Source: Amycolatopsis tucumanensis
GTDB taxonomy: Bacteria; Actinomycetota; Actinomycetes; Mycobacteriales; Pseudonocardiaceae
Direction: 5' to 3'
Assembly: GCF_021654135.1 (NCBI RefSeq)
Contig: NZ_JAKGSD010000001.1
Location: forward strand, 671,748-735,747
Length of the DNA: 64,000 nucleotides
In this document: positions 8,248-18,100 of the stretch, in pieces
How positions within the stretch are numbered: position 1 is the stretch's first letter
Layout: the number at the start of each line of letters is the position of its first letter
Made by a program: the position numbers and the translations under genes
The notes under the pieces: model-generated
The model's database searches: none
What the model was told of the DNA's origin: nothing
Seen by the model: only the letters and a program-made list of their open reading frames with translations

Positions 8248-10382
8248 GGCCGGTCCGCCACGACAGCCACCACCGGCTCCTCCGGCGCGCGGGTCTTCAG
8301 CTCGGCGCCGATCAGGGCCACCAGCTGGTCGCGGTCGAGCACCCCGGACAGGTCGGCGATCTTCGGGCCGACCAGCAGCCACACCGCGGGCGCGCGGGAC
8401 CCGCCGTCGCCGTAGCGGGTGTGCCGGTCGACCACCGTCGCGAGCCGGCCCGGCGCCTCGCCGACCGTCGTGCTCTCCACCAGCGCGCCCGCGCTGTGCA
8501 GGCGGATCACGCCCTCGCCGTCGACGACGCGGACGTGCTGCACCGGACGGCGGAACCGGCGGCGCGCCCGCGCGCCCCACACCCGGTGCTGGGGCGTGGC
8601 CGCGAGTTCGGTGACCTCGGCGGCCGGGACGCCCATGCTGCGGGCCACTTCGGCCCGCACCGCGGCTTCGTCCACAGTGGCCGCCCGGTCCTTCGTGCGC
8701 AGCTCGGTGGCGCCGGTGGCGACCGCGCGGATCAGGTTGCGCCGCGGGTCGACCGTCACGTCCACCTCGACCCCGGCCGGGTCCGCGCCCTGCTCGATCA
8801 CCGCCGCCTCGGCCGCGGCGCGGGTGGCGAGGATGTCGGCGTTGGACGGGCTGGGCACGATCCGCTCGACCGACTCGCGCACCAGCGCCAGCGCCGCGCC
8901 GAGCGGGCTGATCACCTCGCTGTGCGCGGCGAGCTTCCAGTCGTGGCCGGTGTCCTGCCCGAGGAACGGCGTCACCGCGGCCGCTCCCCCGCCCCCGCCG
9001 ACGAGCGTGATGTGCTCCAGGCGGTAGGCACGCACCAGCTCGTCGACCACGGCCCGGACCGGTTTGACCGCCTGCCGCAGCACGGCGCGGGCGGCCTCGT
9101 CGACCGAGGCGTCGAGCGCCTGGGCGAGCGGCAGCAGCGCGAGCCGGGCGGACTCGGCGTCGCTGCGGGCGTAGGCCCCGGACGGGACCGCGCCGAGGGC
9201 GTTGGCCGCGCAGGTCAGGGTCAGCGCGTAGCGGGCGCCCGACGGGGACTCCAGGGCGACGTAGTCGGCCGGGTCGTCCGGGCGCGGCGCGATGGTGACC
9301 AGCTTGGCGCCCGCCAGGGCGGAGGCCGGCGCGAAGCAGGCGTAGGACAGGCCGGCGATGTGCGCGCTGCGCGGCCCGACGTCGGTGACCGCCCGGCCGG
9401 AGAACCGGACCAGCGAGCCGCCGCCGATGCCGACCGTGCGCACGTCGAGCGCGGGCAGGTAGGTCTCCCGGCCGCCGAGGTGCGCGTGCCCGACCTGGAC
9501 CCGGCCGCGGCGCACCACGCTGATGTCGGTGGAGGTGCCGCCGGTCTCCAGGAAGATCCCCTCGGACAGCTTCTCCCCCATCAGCGCGCCCGCGACACCG
9601 GCGGCCGGCCCGGACAACGCGGTCAGCAGCGGGCGGCGGCGCATCTCGGGCAGCGACATCACGCCGCCGTCGCCACGCATCACCATCAGCGGCGCGGTGA
9701 TGCCGGCGCGGGTGACGCTGCGCTCGACCAGGTCGGCGGTGGTGATCATGCGCGGCATGATGCCCGCGTTGAGCACCGCGGTGCGGGCGCGCTTGGCCAG
9801 CCCGTACAGCCCGGTGATCTCGTGGGTGGAGGTGCCGGGCAGGCCCTGCTCGTGCACGGCCGCCATCACCAGCCGCTCACCCTCGGGATCGTCCACACTG
9901 AACGGTTCGACCGCCACGACCACCTCGGCGCCGTCCGCACGCAGGTTCGCGATCGCCTCCTTCACCGCGACCGGATCGCCCGGATCCCGCACCGCGGCGA
10001 ACCGGACGGGCAGTTTGCGGCCCGGCGCGAGCTCCAGCCTGCCCAGCGCCCGCAGGCGTTTCGTGGCGAAGCCGTCGAAGCCGGAGCCGATCCCGGCGAT
10101 GCCCACGGTCGCCACGTCGCCTTCGAGCAGCGCGTTGGTGGCCTGCGTGGTGCCGTGCGCCAGGAACGACACGTCCCCGGCCCCGATTCCGGCACTGGCC
10201 TGCAGTTTCTCCAGCGCCTCGAGGATCCCGGCGGCGACGCCGTCGGCGTGGTCGTGGCTGGTGGGAACCTTGACCTGGGCGAGAAGTTCGAACGAGCGCG
10301 CGTCGACGGCGACGGCGTCGGTGAACGTGCCACCGACGTCGATGCCGATCCGGACACCAGCCCGGCGGGGATGTTGCGTCAT
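8244..10382 (-). CDS. hyuA: Hydantoinase/oxoprolinase family protein, A subunit
   Basis: 712 residues with the ASKHA-type ATPase fold: RIGIDVGGTFTDAV at the N-terminus (phosphate 1), GTTQATNALLEG, then GTSTDISVVRRG (phosphate 2) and VGIGGGSL in the central domain. HyuA proteins use ATP to open cyclic amides such as hydantoins or 5-oxoproline, usually with a HyuB subunit or fused B domain. No B subunit lies in this window. The start chosen is ATG at 10382, seven bases after AGGAGG; a GTG six bases earlier is a weaker choice. First gene of a four-gene minus-strand operon. Confidence 0.85.
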   Translation of the reverse strand: MTQHPRRAGVRIGIDVGGTFTDAVAVDARSFELLAQVKVPTSHDHADGVAAGILEALEKLQASAGIGAGDVSFLAHGTTQATNALLEGDVATVGIAGIGSGFDGFATKRLRALGRLELAPGRKLPVRFAAVRDPGDPVAVKEAIANLRADGAEVVVAVEPFSVDDPEGERLVMAAVHEQGLPGTSTHEITGLYGLAKRARTAVLNAGIMPRMITTADLVERSVTRAGITAPLMVMRGDGGVMSLPEMRRRPLLTALSGPAAGVAGALMGEKLSEGIFLETGGTSTDISVVRRGRVQVGHAHLGGRETYLPALDVRTVGIGGGSLVRFSGRAVTDVGPRSAHIAGLSYACFAPASALAGAKLVTIAPRPDDPADYVALESPSGARYALTLTCAANALGAVPSGAYARSDAESARLALLPLAQALDASVDEAARAVLRQAVKPVRAVVDELVRAYRLEHITLVGGGGGAAAVTPFLGQDTGHDWKLAAHSEVISPLGAALALVRESVERIVPSPSNADILATRAAAEAAVIEQGADPAGVEVDVTVDPRRNLIRAVATGATELRTKDRAATVDEAAVRAEVARSMGVPAAEVTELAATPQHRVWGARARRRFRRPVQHVRVVDGEGVIRLHSAGALVESTTVGEAPGRLATVVDRHTRYGDGGSRAPAVWLLVGPKIADLSGVLDRDQLVALIGAELKTRAPEEPVVAVVADRP

Positions 10383-10485
10383 TGCCACACCTCCTTGGTG
10401 TGCAGGGATTTGATGCGGAGCGGCTTGCGGGGCGGCGCGGGTAGCGGAACCTGAGGCGGCCCCTGGCTGTGGGATCGCCTCCTGA

Positions 10486-10499
10486 TGACCGCCAGGTCA
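10486..10499. promoter_or_regulatory. Palindrome TGACC-N4-GGTCA upstream of hyuA
   Basis: Perfect 5-base arms in the 180-base gap between the FAD oxidoreductase stop and the hyuA start. It is a plausible operator for the hydantoinase operon. No regulator is identified. Confidence 0.35.
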
Positions 10500-10561
10500 C
10501 CACGGCGGCGGTGCCGGTTGACGGCCCACCGCAAGCGGCTCCGCCCCTTCGGAAACAAAAA

Positions 10562-12184
10562 TCAGTAGCCGCGGACCTCGGGCCAGTGGCGTTCCACGCC
10601 GGACTGGTCGAGCAGCCGGGCGAACTCGTCGAACAGCTTCTCGTCGTCGCGGACCTGGTGCGGTTCCACGCCGCGGCGCAGCGCGAACCCGGCCAGGTGC
10701 CCGGCGACCTCGCCGACGTTCCACTCCACCGGGTGCAGCCGGTAGCAGCCGTTGGTGATGTGCGTCGTGCCGATGTTCTTCGCGGCCGGCACCAGGTTGC
10801 GCACCCGCCGCGGCAGCAGCGCCCCGAGCGGGATCTCGAACGGCACGCTGGCGACGTCGACGTAGTTGTCGCCGGAAGTCGAGGGGTGCAGGTCGATGCG
10901 GTAGCTGCCGACGCCGACCGAGTCGGCGTGCCGCTTGCGCCCGTGCGGGCCGAGGACGTCCAGCGAGACGTCCTGCTCGGTGACGGTGGTGACCGCCTTG
11001 ATCCGCCGCGATTCCCGCACGTAGGCGGACTTCGCGAGGCCGTCCGCGGTGCCGGTCACGTCGTGCCGCAGCTTCAGCCCGGGGAAGCCGGTGCCGCCGT
11101 CCGCGCGTGGCGCTTCGGTCTGCAGCCAGTACAGCACCGACAACGACAGCTGCTTGGCCTCGTGGTGGGCGCGGGCGATGTCCTCCGGGCCGGTTCGGCC
11201 GTCGATCTCCAGCGCGGGCCGCAGCCAGTAGTCGTTGAGCGGCCAGTTGACCAGGGTGATGTCGGAGTCGAACGCGCCCGCGTCGTGCAGGCCGCGGGCC
11301 AGGATCCGGCGGAAGCCCCACAGCTCCTTGTCACCGGCGTCGGCACTCTGGTCGGCGGTGATCGCGAGCGGGTCGCCGTCCGGGTTGGGCACGAAGGTGC
11401 GCTCGACCGGCTCCAGCGTGCGCGGGTCCGGCGCGAGGAACCCGAGCAGCGGGCCGGGCCAGAACTCCGGGGCGTAGGAGCGCCAGAAGTCGTACATCTC
11501 CGGCCGGTCGATCACGTGGTCCTGCCCGGCGTGGTGCGACAGCGCGAAGCAGTAGGTGATGCCCTGCAGGTTGGCCGGGTCGGCGTGCTCGGGGGCGTGC
11601 GGCTCGCCGTGCTCGTCGCGCGACTCGGCGCCCACGGCGAACTCGGTGCCGGTCATCGGCAGCAGGTCGCCGTTCTCGGTGGCGTCCAGCACGTAGCCGG
11701 CGCGGACGGTGGTGCGGGTGCCGTCCCGGCCCTCCAGGGTGACCGCGTCCACCCGGTCGCCGGTCGTCTCGGCCGCCACCGGGCGGTGTTCGAGCAGGAC
11801 GGTGACGCGCCCGGCCGCGCGGTGCGGGGCGAGCATGGCCTCCAGCACCGCCAGCGCGACCTGCGGCTCGTGGCACAGCTTGCTGACCCGGCCGGCGCCG
11901 GGGTTGAGGTCGGTCAGGCGCGCGGCCTCCGCCCGCAGCGGGTAGTGGCGCCGGTAGTAGTCGCGGATGCCCTCGCGCAGGCGGCGGTAGGTCACGGTCG
12001 AGCCAAACCGCTCGATCCACGGGTTCTCGTCCGGCGGCACGGCTTGCGCGGTGAGCTGTCCGCCGAGCCAGTCGGTCTCCTCGGTGAGCACGACCCGGTG
12101 CCCGCCGCCCGCCGCGGCCAGCGCGGCGGCGACGCCGCCGAGTCCGCCGCCGACGACGAGGATTTCGGTGTCGAGTTCAGGCAT
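10562..12184 (-). CDS. FAD-dependent oxidoreductase (FAD_oxidored family)
   Basis: 540 residues. The Rossmann motif VVGGGLGGVAAAL at about 10-22 and TEETDWLGGQLTAQ define the FAD_oxidored group, often found with sugar catabolic genes. YVLDATENGDLLP and a C-terminal RNLVPAAKNIGTTH complete the FAD domain. It starts 8 bases inside the end of the LacI gene, so the two are cotranscribed. The operator pair upstream and the divergent glycosidase suggest oxidation of a sugar or glycoside-derived product; the substrate is unknown. Confidence 0.82.
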   Translation of the reverse strand: MPELDTEILVVGGGLGGVAAALAAAGGGHRVVLTEETDWLGGQLTAQAVPPDENPWIERFGSTVTYRRLREGIRDYYRRHYPLRAEAARLTDLNPGAGRVSKLCHEPQVALAVLEAMLAPHRAAGRVTVLLEHRPVAAETTGDRVDAVTLEGRDGTRTTVRAGYVLDATENGDLLPMTGTEFAVGAESRDEHGEPHAPEHADPANLQGITYCFALSHHAGQDHVIDRPEMYDFWRSYAPEFWPGPLLGFLAPDPRTLEPVERTFVPNPDGDPLAITADQSADAGDKELWGFRRILARGLHDAGAFDSDITLVNWPLNDYWLRPALEIDGRTGPEDIARAHHEAKQLSLSVLYWLQTEAPRADGGTGFPGLKLRHDVTGTADGLAKSAYVRESRRIKAVTTVTEQDVSLDVLGPHGRKRHADSVGVGSYRIDLHPSTSGDNYVDVASVPFEIPLGALLPRRVRNLVPAAKNIGTTHITNGCYRLHPVEWNVGEVAGHLAGFALRRGVEPHQVRDDEKLFDEFARLLDQSGVERHWPEVRGY

Positions 12185-13196
12185 GGTCCCTCTCCGGTGC
12201 GGGGCCGGCGGTCGTGCCGGCCACGGGCGGGCACCGCAGCAGCTGCTGCGGCGTGGTCTCGGTTTCGGTGATCAGGTCGACGAGCAGGCGCACGGCGCGC
12301 CGGCCCATCTCGCGGCGCGGGATGTCGAAGCCGCTGACCGGCTCGTCTCCCGGGGGGCGGCCGAGCACCGCCAGCGACAGATCGTCCGGTGTGGACAGTC
12401 CGGCGGCGTCGAGTGCCTGGCGCACCGCGGTGTAGGCGGCGCCGGTGTCGGTTTCCTCCACGACGATCGCCGTCACGCCGTCGGCGAGCCAGCCGCGGAC
12501 TGTGTCAGTGGTCAGCGCGGGCCCGTCGAGGCGGACGATCCGCGCGTCCGGCGCCGCCTGGCGGAGGCCGCGTTCGCGGTCGGCCGAGGAAGGCGCCTCG
12601 TCGGCTTCCCGCACGTACAGCAGGTTCCGGTGCCCCAGCCCGGCCAGCCGTGTGGCGACCTCGGCCGAGGCCGCGACGTAATCCGCGCCCACGTAGGGGA
12701 TGCGGCCGCCGAGTTCCTCGCGCCGTCCGATGTAGACGAGCGGGAACCCGGAGTCGACCAGCTTCGCGATCGGCTCCTCGGGCACGTGCCGCCCGAAGAA
12801 CAGGCAGCCGTCGGCGACGCGGGTGCGCCGGATCGCGGCCTCCCCGGACGCCTCGGCGCCGCTCAGCCCGGTGAACAGGATCAGGTCCTGGCCGAGCGCG
12901 GCAGCCTCCTCCTCGACCCCGACCAGGATCGGGTAGTAGGAGTCGGCCACCTCCATCGGGAACGTGGCGCGGAAGGTGTAGAGGCCGAGCATGTTCGAGC
13001 GCGCCGACGCCAGCCGGGTCGCGACCGGGTGCGGCACGTAGCCCAGGTTCTCCGCCACTTCGAGCACCCTGCGGCGCGTCGACTCGGCCATCCGCACCCC
13101 GGACCGGCCGCCGAGCACAACCGACACCGTGGCCTGCGAGACGCCGGCGATGCGGGCGATGTCGGCCTGCCGGGGCATGTCACGCCTGGACGGCAC
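12177..13196 (-). CDS. LacI-family transcriptional regulator
   Basis: 339 residues. The helix-turn-helix QADIARIAGVSQATVSVVL lies at about residues 10-28, with the hinge helix MAESTRRRVLEVAENLGYVP, then a periplasmic-binding-like sugar domain. GTG start with AGGAGG five bases upstream; an ATG 18 bases later is possible. Translationally overlaps the FAD oxidoreductase. Two palindromes in its upstream region match the symmetric sites expected for LacI members. It probably represses both itself and the divergent glycosidase until a sugar ligand binds. Confidence 0.92.
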   Translation of the reverse strand: MPSRRDMPRQADIARIAGVSQATVSVVLGGRSGVRMAESTRRRVLEVAENLGYVPHPVATRLASARSNMLGLYTFRATFPMEVADSYYPILVGVEEEAAALGQDLILFTGLSGAEASGEAAIRRTRVADGCLFFGRHVPEEPIAKLVDSGFPLVYIGRREELGGRIPYVGADYVAASAEVATRLAGLGHRNLLYVREADEAPSSADRERGLRQAAPDARIVRLDGPALTTDTVRGWLADGVTAIVVEETDTGAAYTAVRQALDAAGLSTPDDLSLAVLGRPPGDEPVSGFDIPRREMGRRAVRLLVDLITETETTPQQLLRCPPVAGTTAGPAPERDHA

Positions 13197-13213
13197 GGGG
13201 ACCTCCTGCTGTT

Positions 13214-13229
13214 GCTAATGCGGATTAGC
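13214..13229. promoter_or_regulatory. LacI-type operator 1, GCTAAT-N4-ATTAGC
   Basis: Six-base perfect arms around GCGG, 18 bases before the LacI start. It shares the CTAAT/ATTAG arms with operator 2, and the two palindrome centres are about 77 bases apart. Confidence 0.75.
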
Positions 13230-13264
13230 TGAGGCTCTGGCACGAGCAAAGCGGTGTCAAGGAA

Positions 13265-13284
13265 CTTGTCCGAAACCGGACAAG
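13265..13284. promoter_or_regulatory. Inverted repeat CTTGTCCG-AAAC-CGGACAAG
   Basis: Perfect 8-base arms between the two LacI operators. It may be a site for a second regulator or a hairpin at the start of a transcript. Confidence 0.5.
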
Positions 13285-13291
13285 GACGGGA

Positions 13292-13305
13292 CTAATACGT
13301 ATTAG
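13292..13305. promoter_or_regulatory. LacI-type operator 2, CTAATACGTATTAG
   Basis: Perfect 14-base palindrome with central CG, typical of LacI-family sites, 70 bases before the glycosidase start. Confidence 0.82.
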
Positions 13306-13375
13306 CACCTTGACGCCACTCGAACGGGTCACGGACAGTCCCGTGTCGTCAACGCCGACGAAAGGGAGTCACCGA

Positions 13376-14365
13376 ATGACCGAGCTCTCCCGCCGGGCCA
13401 CGCTCAAGGTCGCTGCCGGGCTGGGCCTGGCGGCCTTCGCCGTCCCCGCCCTGCCCGCGCAGGCCGCCCCCGCGGGCTTCCCCGACTACCGGTTCCTGCG
13501 CACCGCGTTCGACAAGAGCGCGCTGAAGTACAACCCGACCGGCGAGCTGATCTTCCCGTGCGTCCGCGGCACGGTCGGCCGGGTGCGCAACGCGCTGGGC
13601 CGCTACTACCTGTACTACGCGCCGCACGACGCGCCCGGCGGGATCTGCCTGGCGTACGCGGATTCGCTGGAGGGGCCGTTCACCGAGTACCCGGCCAACC
13701 CGATCGTGTCCAACGTGTGGGCGCCGCACTACTCGGTCAGCCACGTCTCGTCGCCGCACGTGATGTGGCACGCGCCGACGCAGGAGATGTGGCTGTACTT
13801 CCACGGCGAGAACACCACGACCCGTCTGGCGCGGTCGAGCGACGGCATCGACTTCACCTACGACAAGGTCGTGCTGTCGGCGTCGATGCTGCCCGCCGGC
13901 ACCAGCGAGACGTCCTACGCGCGGGTGTTCGAGCACAGCCTGCCCGCGCTGGGCGCGAAGTACGTGATGGTCTTCATGATCAACAACCAGACGAACCGGC
14001 GCACGATCGGCTGGGGCTGGTCGGCCGACGGGCGGAACTGGGAGTTCGCGCAGGAGCCGCTGATCCGCCCGGAGGAGGTCGGCGCGCGCGACATCAGCGG
14101 GCCGTCGGTTCTGAAGCGCAACGGCAGCACCTACGTGGTGTACCACTGCAACATCGAGGCCGGCGGGTCGATGCTGATCACCGAGGTGGGCAACGACTTC
14201 AGCCTGCGACGGCACCTCGGCGTGTTCCACGCGCCGCTGCCCGGAGCCCCCGACAACGGCCGGTGCGCATCGGCGTCGTTCGGCACCGAAAACGGCGTGG
14301 AGTACATGTTCTACGAGGCGGGCGCCCGTTTGGAGGGCTCGATCGCGATCGCGCGAGCGGTCTAG
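13376..14365 (+). CDS. Tat-exported five-bladed beta-propeller glycosidase (GH43/GH32-like)
   Basis: 329 residues. The N-terminus has a twin-arginine signal: SRRATLKVAAGLGLAAF followed by PAQA-AP cleavage. The body repeats short propeller strands such as YYLYYAPHD, ICLAYADSLEGPF, MWLYFHGE and MFYEAGARLEG, typical of clan GH-F/GH-J. Catalytic acids cannot be placed with certainty. Start ATG chosen for AAAGGGAG 8 bases upstream and because it opens the Tat signal. Divergent from the LacI/FAD pair and probably controlled by LacI. Stop codon overlaps the convergent HdeD stop by two bases. Confidence 0.78.
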   Translation: MTELSRRATLKVAAGLGLAAFAVPALPAQAAPAGFPDYRFLRTAFDKSALKYNPTGELIFPCVRGTVGRVRNALGRYYLYYAPHDAPGGICLAYADSLEGPFTEYPANPIVSNVWAPHYSVSHVSSPHVMWHAPTQEMWLYFHGENTTTRLARSSDGIDFTYDKVVLSASMLPAGTSETSYARVFEHSLPALGAKYVMVFMINNQTNRRTIGWGWSADGRNWEFAQEPLIRPEEVGARDISGPSVLKRNGSTYVVYHCNIEAGGSMLITEVGNDFSLRRHLGVFHAPLPGAPDNGRCASASFGTENGVEYMFYEAGARLEGSIAIARAV

Positions 14366-14958
14366 GCAGCCATCGCCTGGTGGGCGCGGCGCAGCTGGAG
14401 GGCGAACCACAGGGCGCCGGCGCCGCGCAGCACCAGGGCGATTCCGAGCCAGATCGCGAGCGTGAGGATGGTCAGGCCGGGCCACACCAGGGCCACCACC
14501 CCGATCAGCAGGGTCACCACGCCGAGGCCGAGCCACAGGCCCCACATCGGCAGGCGCCGCCGCCACGCGAGTGACGCCGCGATCTGCCCGGCGCCCGCGA
14601 CGACGAACCCGATCCCGACCACCACGGCGAGCGTGAGCAGCGTGATGCCCGGCCAGGCCAGCGCGATCACGCCGATCCCGATCCACACCACGCCGAGCAG
14701 GTAGAACGGCCACCGGGTGCGGTGCCGGTCGGCGGTGAGGATCTCGTCGAAGCCCTCGAACAGCAGGGCGATCGCGACGATCACGGCGAGCGTCCCCACC
14801 GCCACGGCCAGGTTCACCAGCAGCAGCACCCCCAGCACCGCGGTGGCGACCCCCAGCAGGGCGACCATCCACCACCGCCCGGTGACCCGCCGCAACTCAC
14901 CGCCCGTCCCCTCGCCGAGCGTCACCCGGAACGCCCCGTAGGGCTGGTGCACGGCCAT
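14362..14958 (-). CDS. HdeD family (DUF308) membrane protein
   Basis: 198 residues with six hydrophobic helices in three pairs, each containing the repeated signature WPGIT/WPGLT (LAWPGITLLTLA, LVWPGLTILTLA). HdeD proteins are linked to acid resistance in enterics; the actinobacterial role is unknown. ATG start with AAGGGGAAC upstream. Convergent with the Tat glycosidase and divergent from the RHS gene, with 171 bases between. Confidence 0.85.
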   Translation of the reverse strand: MAVHQPYGAFRVTLGEGTGGELRRVTGRWWMVALLGVATAVLGVLLLVNLAVAVGTLAVIVAIALLFEGFDEILTADRHRTRWPFYLLGVVWIGIGVIALAWPGITLLTLAVVVGIGFVVAGAGQIAASLAWRRRLPMWGLWLGLGVVTLLIGVVALVWPGLTILTLAIWLGIALVLRGAGALWFALQLRRAHQAMAA

Positions 14959-15129
14959 GACGGTTCCCCTTTCCGCAGCCGGAACAGCCACCGTAGGCCC
15001 GCGCCGCACACCCCGCCAGTCCGGTGGGATACCAATGGAATCCGGCTCGGCCCTTAGATCATTCGGCGGCTTGTGCAACCGCGCGCCCCCTGATTGCGTC
15101 GTACCCCGGACGAGTCATGGGGGTGGCGC

Positions 15130-18100
15130 GTGTCGAATCCACTGGTGGCGCAGGCCCAGTCGCAGACGACGGGCGTGACGGGGATCGGCATCGCCGAATC
15201 CGCGACCGACCTGGCCAACGGCATCAAGGACGGCTCCTGGGTCGAGGGCGGGCTGGGCGCGCTCGGCGTCGGCCTGGAAGTGCTGTCGATGGTGATCGAC
15301 CCGCTCGGCACCCTCGCGCAGTACGGGGTGTCCTGGCTGATCGAGCACGTCCGGCCGCTCAAGGAAGCCCTGGACTGGCTGGCGGGCGACCCGCCGGTGA
15401 TCCAGTCCTTCGCCGACACCTGGGCCAACGTCGCGACCGAGGTGAACACGATCGCGCAGGACCTGACCACCGAGGCGAACACGGGCACGGCAGGGTGGAC
15501 GGGCGAGGGCGGCGACGCCTACCGCGCCAACGTCGCCGCCCAGACCGACGCGATCGCGGGCGCGGCCACACTGGCCGACGGGATCTCCACGGGCGTCCTG
15601 ATCATGGGCCAGGTCGTGGCCATGGTGCGGGAGATCGTCCGCGACCTGGTCGCGGAACTGGTCGGCAAGCTCATCACCTGGGCGCTGGAAGCCGTGTGCA
15701 CCCTGGGTTTCGCGACCCCGCTGATCGCAGCGCAGGCCACCACGGCGATCAGCAGCGCCATCACGCGGATCGCCGACCTGATCCGCAAACTGGTGAAGAC
15801 CGTGGGGAACGCGGCGCCGAAGATCCGCCGGGTGATCGACAAGCTGGGCGAGATCATCGAGAAGCTCTCGGCGCTGGGGCGGAAGTTCGGCCGCCACGGC
15901 GACGGCCCGACCACCCCGTCGGCCGCGCGGAGCGGGGACGGGATTTCCACCCCCGACGTGGACGGCACACCGTCCACTCCGGACACCCCAGCGAGCCCGG
16001 ACACCCCGGGCACACCCGGCACCGCAGGCTCGCTGCGCACGGCGGTGAGCAACGCGGGGAACAAGCTCCGCGATCTGGCCGTCAGCGCGAAGGAGAAGAT
16101 CGGGCGCGCGCTGGGCGACCCGGTGGACATGGTCAGCGGCGAGGTGCTGCTGACCCAGACCGACCTCGACCTCCCCGGGGTGTTCCCGCTGCGGCTGGAG
16201 CGCATCCACCTGTCGAACCACCGTTCGGGCCGGTGGTTCGGCCTGTCCTGGGCGTCCACACTGGACCAGCGGATCGAGGTCGACGCCGCCGGGGTGGTGT
16301 TCGCCGCCGCCGACGGGAAGCTGCTCGTCTACCCGCGGGGCGACGACGGCAGCCTCGCCAAGGTGCCCATGGCGGGGCCGAGGCACGTCCTGGCGGGGAG
16401 CCAGCGCGACGGATACACGATCACCGACCCGGAAACCGGCCGGGTGCTCAGGTTCTCGGTGGTCGACCCGCGCTCGCCGGGGACCATGCCGGTCACCGCG
16501 ATGTCCGACCGCAACGGCAACACCGTGGAGTTCCGGTACGACGAGGCGGGCGCCCCGGTCGAGCTGCGGCACTCCGGCGGCTACCGCGTCGGCGTCACCA
16601 CCGAGTCCGGGCGCGTCGTGGCGCTGACGATGCTCGGCGCCGGCGCGGGCGGCGCCGACGTCCCGGTGATGCGCTACGACCACGACGAGGACGGCAACCT
16701 CTCCGCGGTGGTCAACTCCTCCGGGCTCGCCATGCGCTTCGCCTACGACGGGCAGAGCCGGATGACCCGCTGGAAGGACCGCCGGGGAACCTGGTACGAG
16801 TTCACCTACGACGACGCCGGCCGTTGCGTGCGCGGCACCGGGGCCGACGGCATGCTGAACAGCACCTTCGCCTACGACGCCGCGCACCGCCTCACCCGGC
16901 ACACCAATTCGCTCGGCCACACGACGACCTTCCACTACGACGAGCGCGGACAGGTCGTCCGCCGCGTCGACCCCCTTGGCGGCACCACCACCAGCGAGTG
17001 GGACGACCGCGGGCGGCTACTCGCCGAGACGGACCCCGTAGGCGCGACCACGCGGTACGTCACAGACGAAGCCGGCGATCTGATCGAGGTGGTCCAGCCC
17101 GGCGGGGGCCGCCTGCGCGCCGAGTACAACTCGCTGCACCAGCCGGTCGCCGTCACCGACGCCGCCGGCGCGGTCTGGCGCTGGACCTACGACGAGCGGG
17201 GCAATCCCCGCACCAGCACGAGCCCCACCGGCGCCACCACCACCTACACCCACGACGGCCGTGGCCACCTGCTGGCCGTCACCGACGCGCTGGGGCACAC
17301 CAAGCGGTTCGAGACCAACGCGGCCGGCCTCCCGGTGACCGTGATCGACGAGGTGGGCGCCACCACCCGGCACACCTACGACGGGTTCGGCCGGGTCGTC
17401 AGCACCACCGACCCGCTGGGCGGGGTGACGCGGTTCGGGTGGACCGTCGAGGGCAGGCCCGCGTGGCGGACCCTGCCCGACGGGTCGACCGAGCGGATGA
17501 CCTACGACGGCGAGGGCGACACGGTGGAGCACGTCGACCTCACCGGTGCGGTCACGCGGATCGAACACACGCACTTCGACCTCAAGTCGGCCGAGACGAC
17601 CGCGGACGGCGCGCGCGTGGAGATCCGCTACGACACCGAGCTGCGCCCCGTCGCAGTGGTGAACCAGCAGGGCCTGGAGTGGCGCTACTCCTACGACGCC
17701 GCGGGCAACCTGGTCCGGGAGACCGACTTCAACGGCCGGGTCCTGACCTATCGGCACGACGCGGCCGGCCGGGTGGTGGAACGGGTCAACGCGGCCGGCG
17801 AGGTGATCCGCTACACCTACGACGCCAGGGGCGCGGTCGTCGAACAGGTCACCGGTGAGGAGGTCACGACCTTCGAGCACGATCCGGCCGGGCGCATCGT
17901 GCGGGCCGTGAACTCCGCGGCCGAGGTGACCGTCTCCTACGACGCGGCGGGGCGGGTGCTCGCCGAGACGTGCGACGGGCGAGCGGTGTCCTCGGTGTAC
18001 GACGCGCTGGGCAGGCGGGTGCTCCGCACAACCCCGTCCGGCGGCCGGACGGTGTGGAGCTACGACGCGGCGGGCCGCCCCCGCGCCCTGGAGACCGCGG

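Noticed and set aside
8142..10454. 770-codon plus-strand frame opposite hyuA
   Set aside because: Low-complexity Arg/Gly/Asp/Val composition; hyuA on the other strand has all its nucleotide-binding motifs.
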